64,000 nucleotides of DNA from assembly GCA_022844485.1 (NCBI GenBank), contig JALHLQ010000001.1:1-64000 (forward strand). Direction: 5' to 3'. The notes below the pieces were generated by a model. It saw only the letters and a list, made by a program, of their open reading frames with translations. It did not search any database and was not told where the DNA came from. This stretch comes from Xanthobacteraceae bacterium (lineage in GTDB: Bacteria; Pseudomonadota; Alphaproteobacteria; Rhizobiales; Xanthobacteraceae). How positions within the stretch are numbered: position 1 is the stretch's first letter; the number at the start of each line of letters is the position of its first letter. Shown here one piece after another: positions 8,798 through 18,640 of the stretch. Made by a program: the position numbers and the translations under genes.

Positions 8798-10072
8798 TCA
8801 GGCCGGCGCCGGTGTGCTCGCCTTGGCGCGGCCGTCTCCCGTCAGCTGGTCGATCCTGTTGCGGATATGCGCCGCCTCGGCGGGCGTGTTGGCGAGTGCG
8901 ATCGCGCGGTCGAACGCCACGCGGGCCTCATCAAGCCGCCCGAGCTCCCGCAAAAAAGCGCCGCGCGCTCCGTGGAAATAGAAATAGCCGCCGAGCATGG
9001 GCGCCAGCGGCTCGATCATCGCAAGCGCCTCGCCGGCCCCGCGCGCCCGCGAGAGCGCGACCGCGCGGTTGAGCGTGACGATCGGCGACGGATCCATGCG
9101 CTCGAGGGCGCGGTAGAGTTGTTCGATGCCGACCCAGTCCGTGTCCTTTGCGCTCGTCGCGCGCGCATGCAGCGCGGCGATCGCCGCCTGCGCCTGATAG
9201 GGACCGGGACGGCGGTGGCGCACGGCCTTGTCGATCAGCGCGAGACCTTCCGCGATCATGGCGCGGTCCCACACGCTGCGGTCCTGATCCTCGAGGAGGA
9301 CCACCGCGCCCTTGTCGTCGAAGCGCGCCGGCGCGCGTGCATGCTGGAGCAGCATCAGCGCGAGCAGCCCCATGATCTCCGGCTCGGCCGCATACAGCCG
9401 CAGCAACAGGCGGCCGAGGCGGATCGACTCCTCGCAGAGCGGCGCACGGGCGCCATGCTCGGCGACGTTCGTCGTGTAGCCTTCGTTGAAGATCAGATAG
9501 ATCATGGCGGCCACCGCGCCGAGACGCTCGCTTCGCTCGATCGCGCCTGGTGTCTCGAACGGCACATCGCCGCCGGCGACTCGCGCCTTGGCACGCGTGA
9601 TCCGCTGCTCCATCGCCGCTTCCGAAACGAGGAAGGCGCGCGCGATCTGCTTGACGGATAATCCCGAGACGATCCGCAGCGCGAGCGCGATCTGCTGCGT
9701 CGCCGGCAGACCCGGATGACAGCAGACGAACAGGAGCCGCAGGATGTCGTCGCGATAATCGGCCTCGTCGATCCGATCGGCCGCGGCGGCTTCCGCATCG
9801 GACAGATCGGAAAGGGCGTCTTCGGGCGGCAGCGGCCGCTCGCGGGTCTGCTTCCGCACGCCGTCGATGGCGGCGTTCTTGCCGACCATGATGAGCCAGG
9901 CGGCGGCGTCGCGCGGTGGCCCGTTCCTCGGCCAGGATTTCAGGGCGCGCAGGCACGCCTCCTGGAAGGCTTCCTCGGCCGTGTCGAGATCGCGGAAATA
10001 GCGAAGCAGCGCGGCGACCGCCTGCGGACGCGCCGCCGTTATCGTCGCGCTGATCCAGTCCGTGTCGGTCAC
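8798..10072 (-). CDS. ECF42-type RNA polymerase sigma factor with C-terminal extension
   Basis: A 424-residue sigma factor, far longer than a normal ECF (about 180-200). Region 2 lies around residues 15-75 (YFRDLDTAEEAFQEACLRAL, PRDAAAWLIMVGKNAAIDG). Region 4 lies around 120-175 (LPATQQIALALRIVSGLSV, AMEQRITRAKARV). The remaining 230 residues form the helical, TPR-like extension (DUF6596 region, with IFNEGY and LNRAVALSRARG) that defines the ECF42 group. There is no anti-sigma gene. ECF42 factors are linked instead to DGPF/YCII proteins, and two precede it here. Its ATG overlaps the stop of the first YCII gene (ATGA). The extension is thought to control activity in this group. Confidence 0.9.
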   Translation of the reverse strand: MTDTDWISATITAARPQAVAALLRYFRDLDTAEEAFQEACLRALKSWPRNGPPRDAAAWLIMVGKNAAIDGVRKQTRERPLPPEDALSDLSDAEAAAADRIDEADYRDDILRLLFVCCHPGLPATQQIALALRIVSGLSVKQIARAFLVSEAAMEQRITRAKARVAGGDVPFETPGAIERSERLGAVAAMIYLIFNEGYTTNVAEHGARAPLCEESIRLGRLLLRLYAAEPEIMGLLALMLLQHARAPARFDDKGAVVLLEDQDRSVWDRAMIAEGLALIDKAVRHRRPGPYQAQAAIAALHARATSAKDTDWVGIEQLYRALERMDPSPIVTLNRAVALSRARGAGEALAMIEPLAPMLGGYFYFHGARGAFLRELGRLDEARVAFDRAIALANTPAEAAHIRNRIDQLTGDGRAKASTPAPA

Positions 10073-10440
10073 GTCGCCGCCTTCACGGGATTGAAGACCC
10101 CGACCGGGCGGATTTCATAGGCGCCGCCGGGGTTCGCCTCGCCAAGCTCGCGCGCGATGGCGAGCGCCTCGTCGAGATCGCCGCAGTCGATGATATAGAA
10201 GCCGAGCAGCTGCTCCTTGGTTTCGGCGAAAGGGCCATCGATCACGATGGGCGGCTTGCGGTCCTTGCGCAAGGTTGTGGCGGTGGTGGTCGGCAGGAGC
10301 CGCGCCACCGGCCCGAGCTTGCCCTGCCGCGCGAGTCGGTCCTGCACGACGGAAAGCTTCGCCATCATCGCGTCATCCTGCTCCTTCGACCAGGCGCAGG
10401 TGACCTTCTCGTCGTGATAGCAGAGAATGGCGTATTGCAT
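10069..10440 (-). CDS. YCII-related (DGPF domain) protein
   Basis: A 123-residue YCII/DGPF-fold protein. It starts MQYAILCYHDE and carries the name-giving motif in IDGPFAETKEQLLGFYI near residues 75-90, followed by DEALAIARELG and YEIRPV. The ATG at 10440 is preferred over a longer open frame (to 10551) that has no family similarity. It overlaps the ECF42 start by 4 nt. DGPF proteins are conserved partners of ECF42 sigma factors and may be regulators or targets; their chemistry is not known. It is paralogous to the next gene upstream. Confidence 0.88.
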   Translation of the reverse strand: MQYAILCYHDEKVTCAWSKEQDDAMMAKLSVVQDRLARQGKLGPVARLLPTTTATTLRKDRKPPIVIDGPFAETKEQLLGFYIIDCGDLDEALAIARELGEANPGGAYEIRPVGVFNPVKAAT

Positions 10441-10477
10441 GCCTCTCACCTCATGATGCGGGGCGCCGCGCGCAACC

Positions 10478-10906
10478 TCAGGCCTGGTTCCGCGCCGCCT
10501 GATCGAAGATACGCGCTTCCTGCGCGCGCAGCTCGGGCGTGAAAGCCTCACCGAAATCTTCGGTTTCGAACAGCGGGCGGATTTCGATCACGCTGTCCTC
10601 GTTGTGCGGATTCGGGCAGCGCTTGACCCAATCGATGGCCTCCTGAAGCGACGTCACCTGCCACAGCCAATATCCCGCGACCAGTTCCTTCGTCTCGGCG
10701 AAGGGGCCATCGATCACGGTGCGGTCGCGGCCGGAGAACAGCACGCGCGCGCCCTTGGCCGTCGGCTGCAGGCCGTCCCCCGCAAGCAGGAGCCCCGCTT
10801 TCGCCAACTCCTCATTGAAGGCCATCATGTCGGTCAGCAATTGCGCGCTCGGCATGACGCCGGCTTCGGAGTCCTTGCTTGCCTTGACGATCACCATCAC
10901 CTTCAT
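10478..10906 (-). CDS. YCII-related (DGPF domain) protein, second copy
   Basis: A 142-residue DGPF protein beginning MKVMVIVKASKDSEAG. It has VIDGPFAETKELVAGYW (DGPF motif) and VIEIRPLFETEDFGEAF near the C-terminus. The ATG at 10906 fits the fold; the frame is open a further 53 codons with no similarity. It is the first gene of the minus-strand unit YCII-YCII-sigma-VOC-VOC. It ends in a charged tail (TPELRAQEARIFDQ) that the other copy lacks. A candidate ECF-type promoter is 79-105 bases upstream. Confidence 0.88.
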   Translation of the reverse strand: MKVMVIVKASKDSEAGVMPSAQLLTDMMAFNEELAKAGLLLAGDGLQPTAKGARVLFSGRDRTVIDGPFAETKELVAGYWLWQVTSLQEAIDWVKRCPNPHNEDSVIEIRPLFETEDFGEAFTPELRAQEARIFDQAARNQA

Positions 10907-11267
10907 GTCTGCACTCCTTGATCCAGCTATGAGACCGCGTCCCGCAACGCTTGTGCTAAAGGAACCGCCGGTGCCGGTCCCAAGGACGCTCGAGGCGCCG
11001 CCGGCCCGACACGCCGGACGGAAAAAATGTTGCCTGGGGGAGTAATCGCAAGCCCCAGCATACATAGAGGAGGGGCGCCGGCCCGCGCAGGGCGCCCCCT
11101 CGCCATGGGGCGATTAGGTATATCCATGTCGGGGATGCGGAGTTCCATCCGTCCTTGGGGCGAAGGACGGCTTTGATCCACGCACCATTCACCCATTCTT
11201 GAGGTGAGCCGGGCGGACACGAAGACGATAACCGCGATCAGAAACCACGGACGGAGCGGCAGCAGGC
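10907..11267. other. divergent intergenic region between YCII and ABC exporter genes
   Basis: 361 bp without a credible gene; short frames here have no family features. It contains the candidate ECF promoter at 10985-11011 for the minus-strand operon. It also holds GC-rich inverted repeats such as GGGGCGCCGGCCC/GGGCGCCCC around 11072-11097, which could form a hairpin. The promoter for the ABC genes on the plus strand could not be identified. Confidence 0.35.
10985..11011 (-). promoter_or_regulatory. candidate ECF42-type promoter
   Basis: On the minus strand TGTCGG (11011-11006) is followed after 17 bp by CGTC (10988-10985), 79 nt upstream of the first YCII ATG. This resembles the TGTCGA / CG(A/T)C pattern I recall for ECF42 promoters, which would make the operon autoregulated. 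The match is one base short at -35, and GC-rich DNA gives such hits by chance. Confidence 0.35.
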
Positions 11268-12245
11268 ATGTTGGAACTCGAGCGGAATCGATCGGCGCCG
11301 CGGGAGGCTGCGCCCGCAGAAGGCGAGCCGGTGATCGCCATCCGCGATCTGTCGAAAACCTATGCTTCGGGGTTTCAGGCGCTCAAGGGGATCAATCTCG
11401 ACATCCTGCGCGGCGAGATCTTTGCGCTGCTCGGACCGAACGGCGCCGGCAAGACGACGCTCATCAACATCATTTGCGGCCTGGTCCGGCCGAGCGCGGG
11501 AACGGTTCGCGTGGGCGGCCACGACATTGTCGACGGCTATCGCAAGACGCGCGCCCTGATCGGGCTCGTTCCCCAGGAGCTCGCGACCGACATGTTCGAG
11601 ACGGTCTGGGCGACGGTCAATTTCAGCCGCGGCCTCTTCGGCAAGTCCTCGAACCCCGCGCATGTCGAGACGGTGCTGCGCACGCTGTCGCTCTGGGACA
11701 AGAAGGACGCGAAGATCATGACGCTGTCCGGCGGCATGAAGCGGCGCGTGCTCATCGCCAAGGCCTTGTCGCACGAGCCGCAGATCCTGTTTCTCGATGA
11801 GCCGAGCGCGGGCGTGGATGTCGAGCTGCGCAAGGACATGTGGCAGACCGTGCGCGATCTGCGGCAGTCCGGGGTCACGATCATCCTCACCACGCACTAT
11901 ATCGAGGAAGCCGAAGAGATGGCCGACCGCGTCGGCATCATTGCGAAAGGCGAGTTGATCCTCGTCGAGCGCAAGGCGGAGATCATCCGCAAGCTCGGAC
12001 GCAAGCGCCTGATCTTTCATCTCATCCGTCGTCTCGATGCGATTCCGCCCGCGCTGCACGCGCTGGGCGTCGCGCTTGCGGGCGGCGGCGCGGAACTGAT
12101 CTACGTCTATGACGCGCATGCGCAAACCGGGATCGCCGCCGTCGTCAAGGCTCTCGGCGAGGCCGGAATCGAGTTCGCCGATGTCACCACCGAGCAAAGC
12201 TCGCTCGAGGACATTTTCGTCGATCTTCTGAGGCAAGCGCGATGA
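11268..12245 (+). CDS. ABC exporter ATP-binding subunit (DrrA/CcmA-like)
   Basis: A 325-residue ATPase of the ABC-2 exporter type. Walker A is GPNGAGKTT (about residues 59-67), the signature is LSGGMKRR, Walker B is [12 protein letters not shown], and the H-loop is [16 protein letters not shown]. The first 25 residues are a non-conserved extension. After the ATPase core, about 75 residues ([12 protein letters not shown] onward) form the usual C-terminal regulatory tail, ending [19 protein letters not shown] as in DrrA. Its last four bases overlap the permease start (ATGA). It probably powers export of a drug, lipid or polysaccharide; substrate unknown. Confidence 0.92.
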   Translation: MLELERNRSAPREAAPAEGEPVIAIRDLSKTYASGFQALKGINLDILRGEIFALLGPNGAGKTTLINIICGLVRPSAGTVRVGGHDIVDGYRKTRALIGLVPQELATDMFETVWATVNFSRGLFGKSSNPAHVETVLRTLSLWDKKDAKIMTLSGGMKRRVLIAKALSHEPQILFLDEPSAGVDVELRKDMWQTVRDLRQSGVTIILTTHYIEEAEEMADRVGIIAKGELILVERKAEIIRKLGRKRLIFHLIRRLDAIPPALHALGVALAGGGAELIYVYDAHAQTGIAAVVKALGEAGIEFADVTTEQSSLEDIFVDLLRQAR

Positions 12246-13003
12246 ATGTCCATGCCGTCAAGGCCATCTACACCTTCGAGTTGGCGCGCACCGCCCGCAC
12301 GCTGATGCAGAGCATTCTCTCGCCCGTGCTGTCCACCTCGCTCTATTTCATCGTCTTCGGCGCGGCGATTGGCTCGCGCATCTCGGAGATCGACGGCATC
12401 GCGTATGGCGCCTTCATCGTGCCGGGCCTGGTGATGCTCTTGCTGCTCACGGAAAGCATATCCAACGCCTCGTTCGGCATCTATCTGCCGCGCTTCACGG
12501 GAACCATTTACGAGCTTTTGTCGGCGCCGGTCTCCGCCTTCGAAGCGGTGCTCGGCTATGTCGGCGCGGCGGCGACGAAGTCCGTCATCCTCGGCGTCAT
12601 CGTGCTGCTGACCGCAAAGCTGTTCGTCGCCTACGAGGTCGATCATCCGATCTGGATGGTCGCCTTCCTGGTGCTCACCTCGGTGACCTTCAGCCTGTTC
12701 GGATTCATCATCGGAATCTGGGCCGATGGTTTCGAGAAGCTGCAGGTGGTGCCGCTCCTCGTGATCACGCCGCTGACCTTCCTCGGCGGCACCTTCTACT
12801 CGGTCGAGATGCTCCCGCCCTTCTGGCAGACCGTGTCGATGCTGAACCCGGTGCTCTATCTCGTCAGCGCCTTCCGCTGGAGCTTTCACGGCACGGCCGA
12901 CGTCGATATCGTGTGGAGCGTGACGCTGATCCTCGCATTTCTCTTGTCGTGCCTTGCCGCCGTCTGGTGGATTTTCAGATCGGGCTATCGGCTGAAGGCA
13001 TGA
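12242..13003 (+). CDS. ABC-2 type transporter permease
   Basis: A 253-residue inner-membrane permease of the ABC-2/YadH type with about six membrane segments: residues about 25-45, 55-75, 105-130, 135-160, 170-190 and 225-245. The family's [21 protein letters not shown] loop before the last segment is clear. It is translationally coupled to the ATPase gene by an ATGA overlap. The two genes form a complete two-subunit exporter. It is convergent with dnaE2, with only 23 bp between the stops and no hairpin visible there. Confidence 0.9.
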   Translation: MNVHAVKAIYTFELARTARTLMQSILSPVLSTSLYFIVFGAAIGSRISEIDGIAYGAFIVPGLVMLLLLTESISNASFGIYLPRFTGTIYELLSAPVSAFEAVLGYVGAAATKSVILGVIVLLTAKLFVAYEVDHPIWMVAFLVLTSVTFSLFGFIIGIWADGFEKLQVVPLLVITPLTFLGGTFYSVEMLPPFWQTVSMLNPVLYLVSAFRWSFHGTADVDIVWSVTLILAFLLSCLAAVWWIFRSGYRLKA

Positions 13004-13026
13004 CGCTGCCAGCCGCCCCGCCTGCA

Positions 13027-16000
13027 TCAATGGAAATTCCGTCCCTTCGGCAGAACCGCGTGCACGCTGTCGTGCGCGGGGGCGGCGGGTTTGGTCAGCG
13101 TGGTCAGCCCGCTGCTGGCATGCTGGGGGATGCGCCATTCCGCCGACGTCTTCCGGGTGTCGCCTTGACCGTCGTCCATCTCCTCAGGACTGCCGGACAG
13201 GCGACGCAAAAGGGGAGTGAGGTCGTCAAAACGCTCGGCCACGACATGGATGACGCCCTGCTCGTTCTGCAGCTTGCCGGTGACGCCGATCAGCCGCGCG
13301 CCGAGCACGATCGGACGGAAGGTCTCGAACACCGTCGGCCACACGATCACATTGGCGATCCCGGTCTCATCCTCGAGCGTCATGAAGATGACCGTGCTGG
13401 TTCCCGGCCGCTGGCGGACCAGCACGAGGCCGGCGACCGATACGCGCATTCCCGAAGCAAGCGCCGCAAGGCTTTCGCTGCGCCTGATGGCGGGACGATT
13501 TTTGCTCTGAACGAGATCGTGGCGCAGCAGCGACAGCGGGTGCGCCTTGAGCGAGAGATGCAGATGGCGATAGTCCTCGACCACCTGCTCGCCGAGACGC
13601 ATGGGCGGCAGCGCAATGTCGGGCTCGAGCTCCGGCATGGCGGCGGCGGCGAAAAGCGGGAGATCGTCCTTGTCGCCTGAGCGTCGCAGCGCGCGCACCG
13701 CCCACAAGGCCTGCCGGCGGTCGAGGCCGAGCGAGTGGAAGGCGTCGCCCGCCGCCAGCCGTTCGAGAGCGGCGGGCGGCAGGCGCGTGCGCAGCCACAG
13801 ATCGCGCACGGAATCGAAACCTCTTCCGCGGACACGCTCGATCGCGCGGGCGTGCTCTTCGGACAAGCCGCTGACTTCGCGAAAGCCGAGCCGCACGGCG
13901 CGGCGTGCGCGAATGTCGTCGGCCATCTCGGCATGGCGCGGATGCAGGCGCTCGCGCGCGGCGGGGCCTTCTTCCAGGCTGCAGTCGTAGCCGGAAAAAT
14001 TGACGTCCACCGGACGCACCGCGACGCCGTGCTCCTGCGCGTCGCGCACGATCTGCGCCGGCGCGTAGAAGCCCATCGGCTGGCTGTTGAGCAGCGCGCA
14101 GGCGAACACATCCGGATAGCGGCATTTGATGAAAGCCGAGGCATAGACGAGGATTGCGAAGCTCGCGGCATGGCTCTCCGGAAAGCCGTATTCGCCGAAC
14201 CCCTCGATCTGCTGGAAACAGCGCGCGGCGAAGTCGCGCGGATAGTCGCGCGCGACCATGCCGTTGATGAATTCGTCGCGAAACCGATCGATGGTGCCGA
14301 CGCGTTTGAAAGTCGCCATCGCCCGCCGCAGCCGGTCGGCCTTGGCCGGCGGGAATCCGGCCGCAACGATGGCGATGCGCATGGCGTGCTCCTGGAACAG
14401 CGGCACGCCCATCGTCTTGTGCAGGATCGTTTCGAGTTCCTTCGACGGATATTGGACCGGCTCGATGCCTTGCCGGCGACGCAGATACGGATGCACCATG
14501 TCGCCCTGGATCGGCCCCGGCCGCACGATCGCGACCTCGATCACGAGATCGTAGAAGGTCTTCGGCTTGAGGCGCGGCAGCATCGACATTTGCGCGCGGC
14601 TCTCGACCTGGAACACGCCGATGGAATCGGCGCGGCAGAGCATGCGATAGACGGCGGGGTCTTCCGCCGGGATGGCCGCGAGCGTGGTATCGATGCCGTA
14701 ATGCTCTCCCATCAGGTCGAAGGCGCGCTTGAGGCACGAGAGCATGCCGAGGCCCAGCACGTCGACCTTCAGGATATTGAGATCGTTGAGGTCGTCCTTG
14801 TCCCATTCGACCACGGTGCGGTCGTCCATCGCCGCATTCTCGATCGGCACGATCTCGTCGAGCCGGTCGCGGGTGATGACGAAGCCGCCGACATGCTGCG
14901 AGAGATGGCGCGGGAATCCGATCAGCTCGTTGGCGAGCGCCAAGACGCGCGCAAGCCGCGGGTCGTGCGGATCGAGTCCGGCGCGCCGCACCTCTTTGTC
15001 GGCCACGCCCTCCTGCGACCAGCCCCATAGCGTGCCGGCCAGCGCGCCGATCGTGTCCTCCGACAGGCCGAAAACCTTGCCGACCTCGCGGACGGCGCTG
15101 CGCCCGCGATAGCAGATGACGGTGGCGGCGAGCCCGGCATGTTGCCGGCCATAGCGTTCATAGATGTATTGGATCACCTCCTCGCGCCGCTCATGCTCGA
15201 AATCGACATCGATGTCGGGCGGCTCCTGCCGTTCGGCCGAAACGAACCGCTCAAACAGAAGATCGACCTTGACCGGATCGACCTCGGTGATGCCGAGGCA
15301 ATAGCAGATGACGGAATTTGCGGCCGAGCCGCGGCCCTGGCAGAGGATTTTTCTGTCGTCGGCGCGCGCGAACTGGACGATGTCGTGGACGGTGAGGAAA
15401 TAGGGCGCGTAATTGAGCTCGCCGATCACTGTCAGTTCCTGATCGAGCGCGTGACGGACGTTCGGCGGTGCGCCTTGCGGATAGCGCCGTCGCGCGCCTT
15501 CATGCGCAAGCGCGACCAGCGCCTCCTGCGCCGTCGCGTAGCCTGCGCGCAGCTCGGAAGGATAGTTGTATTTGAGCTCGTCAAGCGAGAAACGGCAGCG
15601 TTCGAGAAAAGTCGCCGTCTCGGCCATGGCGTCCGGAGCCTTGCGAAAAAGCCGCGCCATGTCCGAAGGCGTCTTGAGATGCCGCTCGGCATTGCTGTCG
15701 AGGAGCCGCCCGGCATGATCGAGCGTTGCATGCTCGCGGATGCAGACAACGACATCGGCGAGCGCCCTCCGCTCGGGCGCGTGATAGAGCACGTCGTTCA
15801 CGGCGATGAGCGGGACGCGCGCCGCCTTGGCGATGCTGTCGAGCAAGGCCAGCCGCCGTTGATCGTCGCCCCGATAGAGCATGCCGGCGGCGAGCCAGAT
15901 GGATCGCTTCGATGCTTCCTTAAGACGGGCAAGCAGCGCATCGAGCGGATCGGGATTGAGCCGGCGCGGCGGCATGACGATCAGGTTCAAGCCATCGATG

Positions 16001-16347
16001 AAATCGAGCAGGTCGGAAAGCCTCAGAATGCAGTCGCCTTTCGCGGCGCGGCGTTTTCCAAGCGTGAGCAGCCGCGTCAGCCGTCCCCAGGACTCGCGGT
16101 CCTGCGGATAGGCGAGGATGTCGGGCGTCCCGTCAGCGAACACCAGCCGCGCGCCCACGGCGAGCCTCACGCCCGCCTCTTTCGCCGCCATATGCGCCCG
16201 CACGACGCCGGCGACCGTGTTGCGGTCGGCGACGCCGAGGCCGGCAAGCCCGAGCGTCTTCGCCTGCGCGACCAGTTCCTCCGCATGCGAGGCGCCGCGC
16301 AGGAAGGAGAAGTTGGTGGAGACCGCAAGCTCGGCATACTCGGCCAT
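13027..16347 (-). CDS. dnaE2: error-prone DNA polymerase DnaE2 (ImuC)
   Basis: A 1106-residue C-family polymerase, the catalytic member of the ImuA-ImuB-DnaE2 translesion mutasome. The PHP domain is N-terminal (ELAVSTNFSFLRGASHAEEL, GVADRN). The palm has the catalytic acidic pair in PPDIDVDFEHERREE near residue 380 and GRGSAANSVICYCLGITEVD just before it. The C-terminal OB-fold includes VAGLVLVRQRPGTSTVIFM. It lacks the long C-terminal extension of replicative DnaE1. Length and order fit the family. It lies 15 bp behind imuB and is the last gene of the SOS cassette. Confidence 0.95.
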   Translation of the reverse strand: MAEYAELAVSTNFSFLRGASHAEELVAQAKTLGLAGLGVADRNTVAGVVRAHMAAKEAGVRLAVGARLVFADGTPDILAYPQDRESWGRLTRLLTLGKRRAAKGDCILRLSDLLDFIDGLNLIVMPPRRLNPDPLDALLARLKEASKRSIWLAAGMLYRGDDQRRLALLDSIAKAARVPLIAVNDVLYHAPERRALADVVVCIREHATLDHAGRLLDSNAERHLKTPSDMARLFRKAPDAMAETATFLERCRFSLDELKYNYPSELRAGYATAQEALVALAHEGARRRYPQGAPPNVRHALDQELTVIGELNYAPYFLTVHDIVQFARADDRKILCQGRGSAANSVICYCLGITEVDPVKVDLLFERFVSAERQEPPDIDVDFEHERREEVIQYIYERYGRQHAGLAATVICYRGRSAVREVGKVFGLSEDTIGALAGTLWGWSQEGVADKEVRRAGLDPHDPRLARVLALANELIGFPRHLSQHVGGFVITRDRLDEIVPIENAAMDDRTVVEWDKDDLNDLNILKVDVLGLGMLSCLKRAFDLMGEHYGIDTTLAAIPAEDPAVYRMLCRADSIGVFQVESRAQMSMLPRLKPKTFYDLVIEVAIVRPGPIQGDMVHPYLRRRQGIEPVQYPSKELETILHKTMGVPLFQEHAMRIAIVAAGFPPAKADRLRRAMATFKRVGTIDRFRDEFINGMVARDYPRDFAARCFQQIEGFGEYGFPESHAASFAILVYASAFIKCRYPDVFACALLNSQPMGFYAPAQIVRDAQEHGVAVRPVDVNFSGYDCSLEEGPAARERLHPRHAEMADDIRARRAVRLGFREVSGLSEEHARAIERVRGRGFDSVRDLWLRTRLPPAALERLAAGDAFHSLGLDRRQALWAVRALRRSGDKDDLPLFAAAAMPELEPDIALPPMRLGEQVVEDYRHLHLSLKAHPLSLLRHDLVQSKNRPAIRRSESLAALASGMRVSVAGLVLVRQRPGTSTVIFMTLEDETGIANVIVWPTVFETFRPIVLGARLIGVTGKLQNEQGVIHVVAERFDDLTPLLRRLSGSPEEMDDGQGDTRKTSAEWRIPQHASSGLTTLTKPAAPAHDSVHAVLPKGRNFH

Positions 16348-16362
16348 GATGGACCCTCACGC

Positions 16363-17931
16363 TCACGCGAACAGGCCGTGCAGGAACCAGCGCGGATTCG
16401 CCGTCTCCCGCCCATAAAGTCCCTCGCGATAAAGCCATAGACGCGCGCCTTCGCGGCATTCGATGCGGAAATAGTCGCGGGTGAGCGCATGACCCTCTTC
16501 GTCGCGCCACCATTCCATGGCGATGCGTTCCGGCCCTTCGGCGGCCGAGACCTCATGCAGCACATGCCGCCAGCGCAAGCGCACCGGCGGCCCGTCCGGC
16601 ACTTCGGCGACCGCCTCGATCCGCTCCGGGCGTTTGAGCAGGCGGATCGGTCGCGCGGGAGCAAGGGAGTTCTGTTCAAGCGGATGCCGGAGATTGGAGC
16701 AGGGAGAGTCGTATTTTACAGCGTCCGCATGCTGCGACGCCGGCCGGGCGAGGACGGCGAATTCTGGAATATGCGTGTCCTGGGGAACGAGACGCGTCAC
16801 GCGGCGAAGGCCGAACCGCGCGCCGAGCACGTCGATGAGATGCGCCAGATCGGCGCCGTCATCCGGAGCGGCAAGACCCGTCTGCACCGGATCGAGCCGC
16901 GCGGTGGCGAAGGCGGAGAGGCGCACCATGTCGAAGCCGAAGCCCGGATCCCATTCGTCGGCGAGAGCGGCGAGCTTTTCAGCGAACAGACGCCGGATCT
17001 GCGCGGCCTCGCGCATAGGCCGTCCCGTTCCGACTTCGACGCGCCGCACCGCCCCGTCGGCGCGGAACAGCGTGATCTGGAAAAGACGCGCCCCTTCGCC
17101 GCGCCGTTCCAGCACGCGCTTGAGGTCGTGCGCCAGAGCGGCGACGACGCCGAGCACATCGTCTTCGCGCGCGATCGGATCAGGAAAGCGCCGTTCGGCG
17201 ACGCAGGATGGCAGCGGCAGGCGCGGGTTGATCGGCTCCTCGATGTGGCCAAGCGCCTGGTCGAGACGACGGAGCAGATCCTCGCCGAAGCGGGCGGCGA
17301 AAGGGCTGCGCGGGCGGTCGATGATATCGGCAATGCGCTTCAAGCCTGTTTCGGCGAGCGCGCCGACGGTTTCGGGATGAAGCCGCAAGGCGGCAAGCGG
17401 CAGAGAAAGAACCGCCTCGCGCACGTCGCCGCGCGCCACCACGGCGGCGTTGCCGCAGCGCGCCACGGCCCAGGCGCCGCCGACCGTGTCGGCGATGGCC
17501 GCGCGCGCCTTGAATCCTTGCCGGCCAAGACGTTCGACGAGATCGCGGCAGAGCGCGGCCTCCCCGCCGAACAGATGGGCGCAGCCGGTCACGTCGAGCA
17601 CGAGGCCGTCCGGCGGATCGAGCCCGACCAGCGGCGTGTAGCGGTCGCACCAGTCGGCGATCGCCTCGAGCAGCGCGCGGTCCGCATTCGGATCGGCATC
17701 GATGACATTGAGTCTTGGAAACATCGCCCGCGCATCGGCCAGCGTCATGCCGGGTTTGAGTCCGAGCCGCGCCGCCGCGTCGTTCACCGATTGCAGGCGC
17801 TGCGCCGACTTTTCCTGCGCAACGGCGGCAAGCGCCGCGTCATCCGGCATGGGCGAGAGGCGCGCGATCCGGTCGGTCGGAAGGCGCCGCAGCCACACCG
17901 CGAGATAGCGTCGAGATGAAAGCGCGCTCAT
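16363..17931 (-). CDS. imuB: ImuB, Y-family polymerase-like mutasome subunit
   Basis: A 522-residue relative of Y-family polymerases that acts as a non-catalytic hub binding the beta clamp, ImuA and DnaE2. It begins MSALSSRRYLAVWLRRLPTDR, the usual ImuB opening in place of the polymerase DxD segment. TPLVGLDPPDGLVLDVTGCAHLFGGE is the family's central motif, and IADIIDRPRSPFAARFGEDLL is the helix-hairpin-helix region. The start at 17931 is chosen because homology starts there; the frame is open 20 codons further. This start lies inside imuA, giving a 92-nt overlap in a different frame. Confidence 0.92.
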   Translation of the reverse strand: MSALSSRRYLAVWLRRLPTDRIARLSPMPDDAALAAVAQEKSAQRLQSVNDAAARLGLKPGMTLADARAMFPRLNVIDADPNADRALLEAIADWCDRYTPLVGLDPPDGLVLDVTGCAHLFGGEAALCRDLVERLGRQGFKARAAIADTVGGAWAVARCGNAAVVARGDVREAVLSLPLAALRLHPETVGALAETGLKRIADIIDRPRSPFAARFGEDLLRRLDQALGHIEEPINPRLPLPSCVAERRFPDPIAREDDVLGVVAALAHDLKRVLERRGEGARLFQITLFRADGAVRRVEVGTGRPMREAAQIRRLFAEKLAALADEWDPGFGFDMVRLSAFATARLDPVQTGLAAPDDGADLAHLIDVLGARFGLRRVTRLVPQDTHIPEFAVLARPASQHADAVKYDSPCSNLRHPLEQNSLAPARPIRLLKRPERIEAVAEVPDGPPVRLRWRHVLHEVSAAEGPERIAMEWWRDEEGHALTRDYFRIECREGARLWLYREGLYGRETANPRWFLHGLFA

Positions 17932-18628
17932 GATGATCCCATGCTGTGATCCAGCGGCCGGCCGGACCGCGGCGGTTGCGGACAAGAGCAAGAGCGAAGG
18001 CCGTGCGGCCGAGCCCGCCGTAACGGTCGCGCGGGCCGGGAGCGGAAGCGACCTCCCATCGCGTCGTCGCCGCGCTTGGATGAGGCGAGGGGTTTTGGCG
18101 CAGGAGCAGTCCGAGCCCGCCGCCCTCGCGCGCGGCGAGCGTGAGCCGCCGCGATACGGTCAGGTCGCAAGCGCAGTCTTCGGCGAGTTCGGTCAGCACG
18201 GCGGCCAGCGCGCGCGACTTGAGCGCTTCCTCCGTCGCCCATAGCGCATCGCGGGCGCGCCGCACGCGCAGGAGCAGGAGACGCTCGCTCGCAAACCCGA
18301 ACAGATCGAGGCCCGCGCCGTAAGGAATGCCGGTCTCATGTTCCGCGAAATCGGTTTGCACCCACAAGACGTCTTTCACGCCGGCCTCGGCGCGCGCGAG
18401 GAGCGCCAGCGCGAACCCGGCGGCGGCGCCGAAATTGAGCGCGGAAGACGCGGCGATCTCATGCACGGCTCCGCGCACAAGGCCGCCGCCAAGGGCCTGG
18501 TCGAGATCGGGCAAGCCGAGGCTGAGCACGCAATTGTCGTCGGCCAACAAACCCTTGGCGGGACCGATCCCGGTAATCTGCCGCAGGGCTTGAGGGGGAG
18601 TGAAAATTTCTCTAGTGGAAACAGGCAT
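17840..18628 (-). CDS. imuA: ImuA, RecA-like mutasome subunit
   Basis: A 262-residue ImuA protein. It resembles RecA/SulA and is required for ImuB/DnaE2-dependent mutagenesis. LSLGLPDLDQALGGGLVRGAVHEI is the family's N-terminal signature near residue 35. DVLWVQTDFAEHETGIPYGAGLD and LTELAEDCACDLTVSRRLTLAAREGG follow. It lacks a classical Walker A, as alphaproteobacterial ImuA proteins often do. It is the first gene of the cassette, directly behind a LexA box. Its final 30 codons overlap the start of imuB, and they read normally in this frame (AAPSDRPDRAPLA), so the overlap seems genuine. Confidence 0.9.
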   Translation of the reverse strand: MPVSTREIFTPPQALRQITGIGPAKGLLADDNCVLSLGLPDLDQALGGGLVRGAVHEIAASSALNFGAAAGFALALLARAEAGVKDVLWVQTDFAEHETGIPYGAGLDLFGFASERLLLLRVRRARDALWATEEALKSRALAAVLTELAEDCACDLTVSRRLTLAAREGGGLGLLLRQNPSPHPSAATTRWEVASAPGPRDRYGGLGRTAFALALVRNRRGPAGRWITAWDHHERAFISTLSRGVAAAPSDRPDRAPLAHAG

Positions 18629-18640
18629 TTGCGAGCATAT

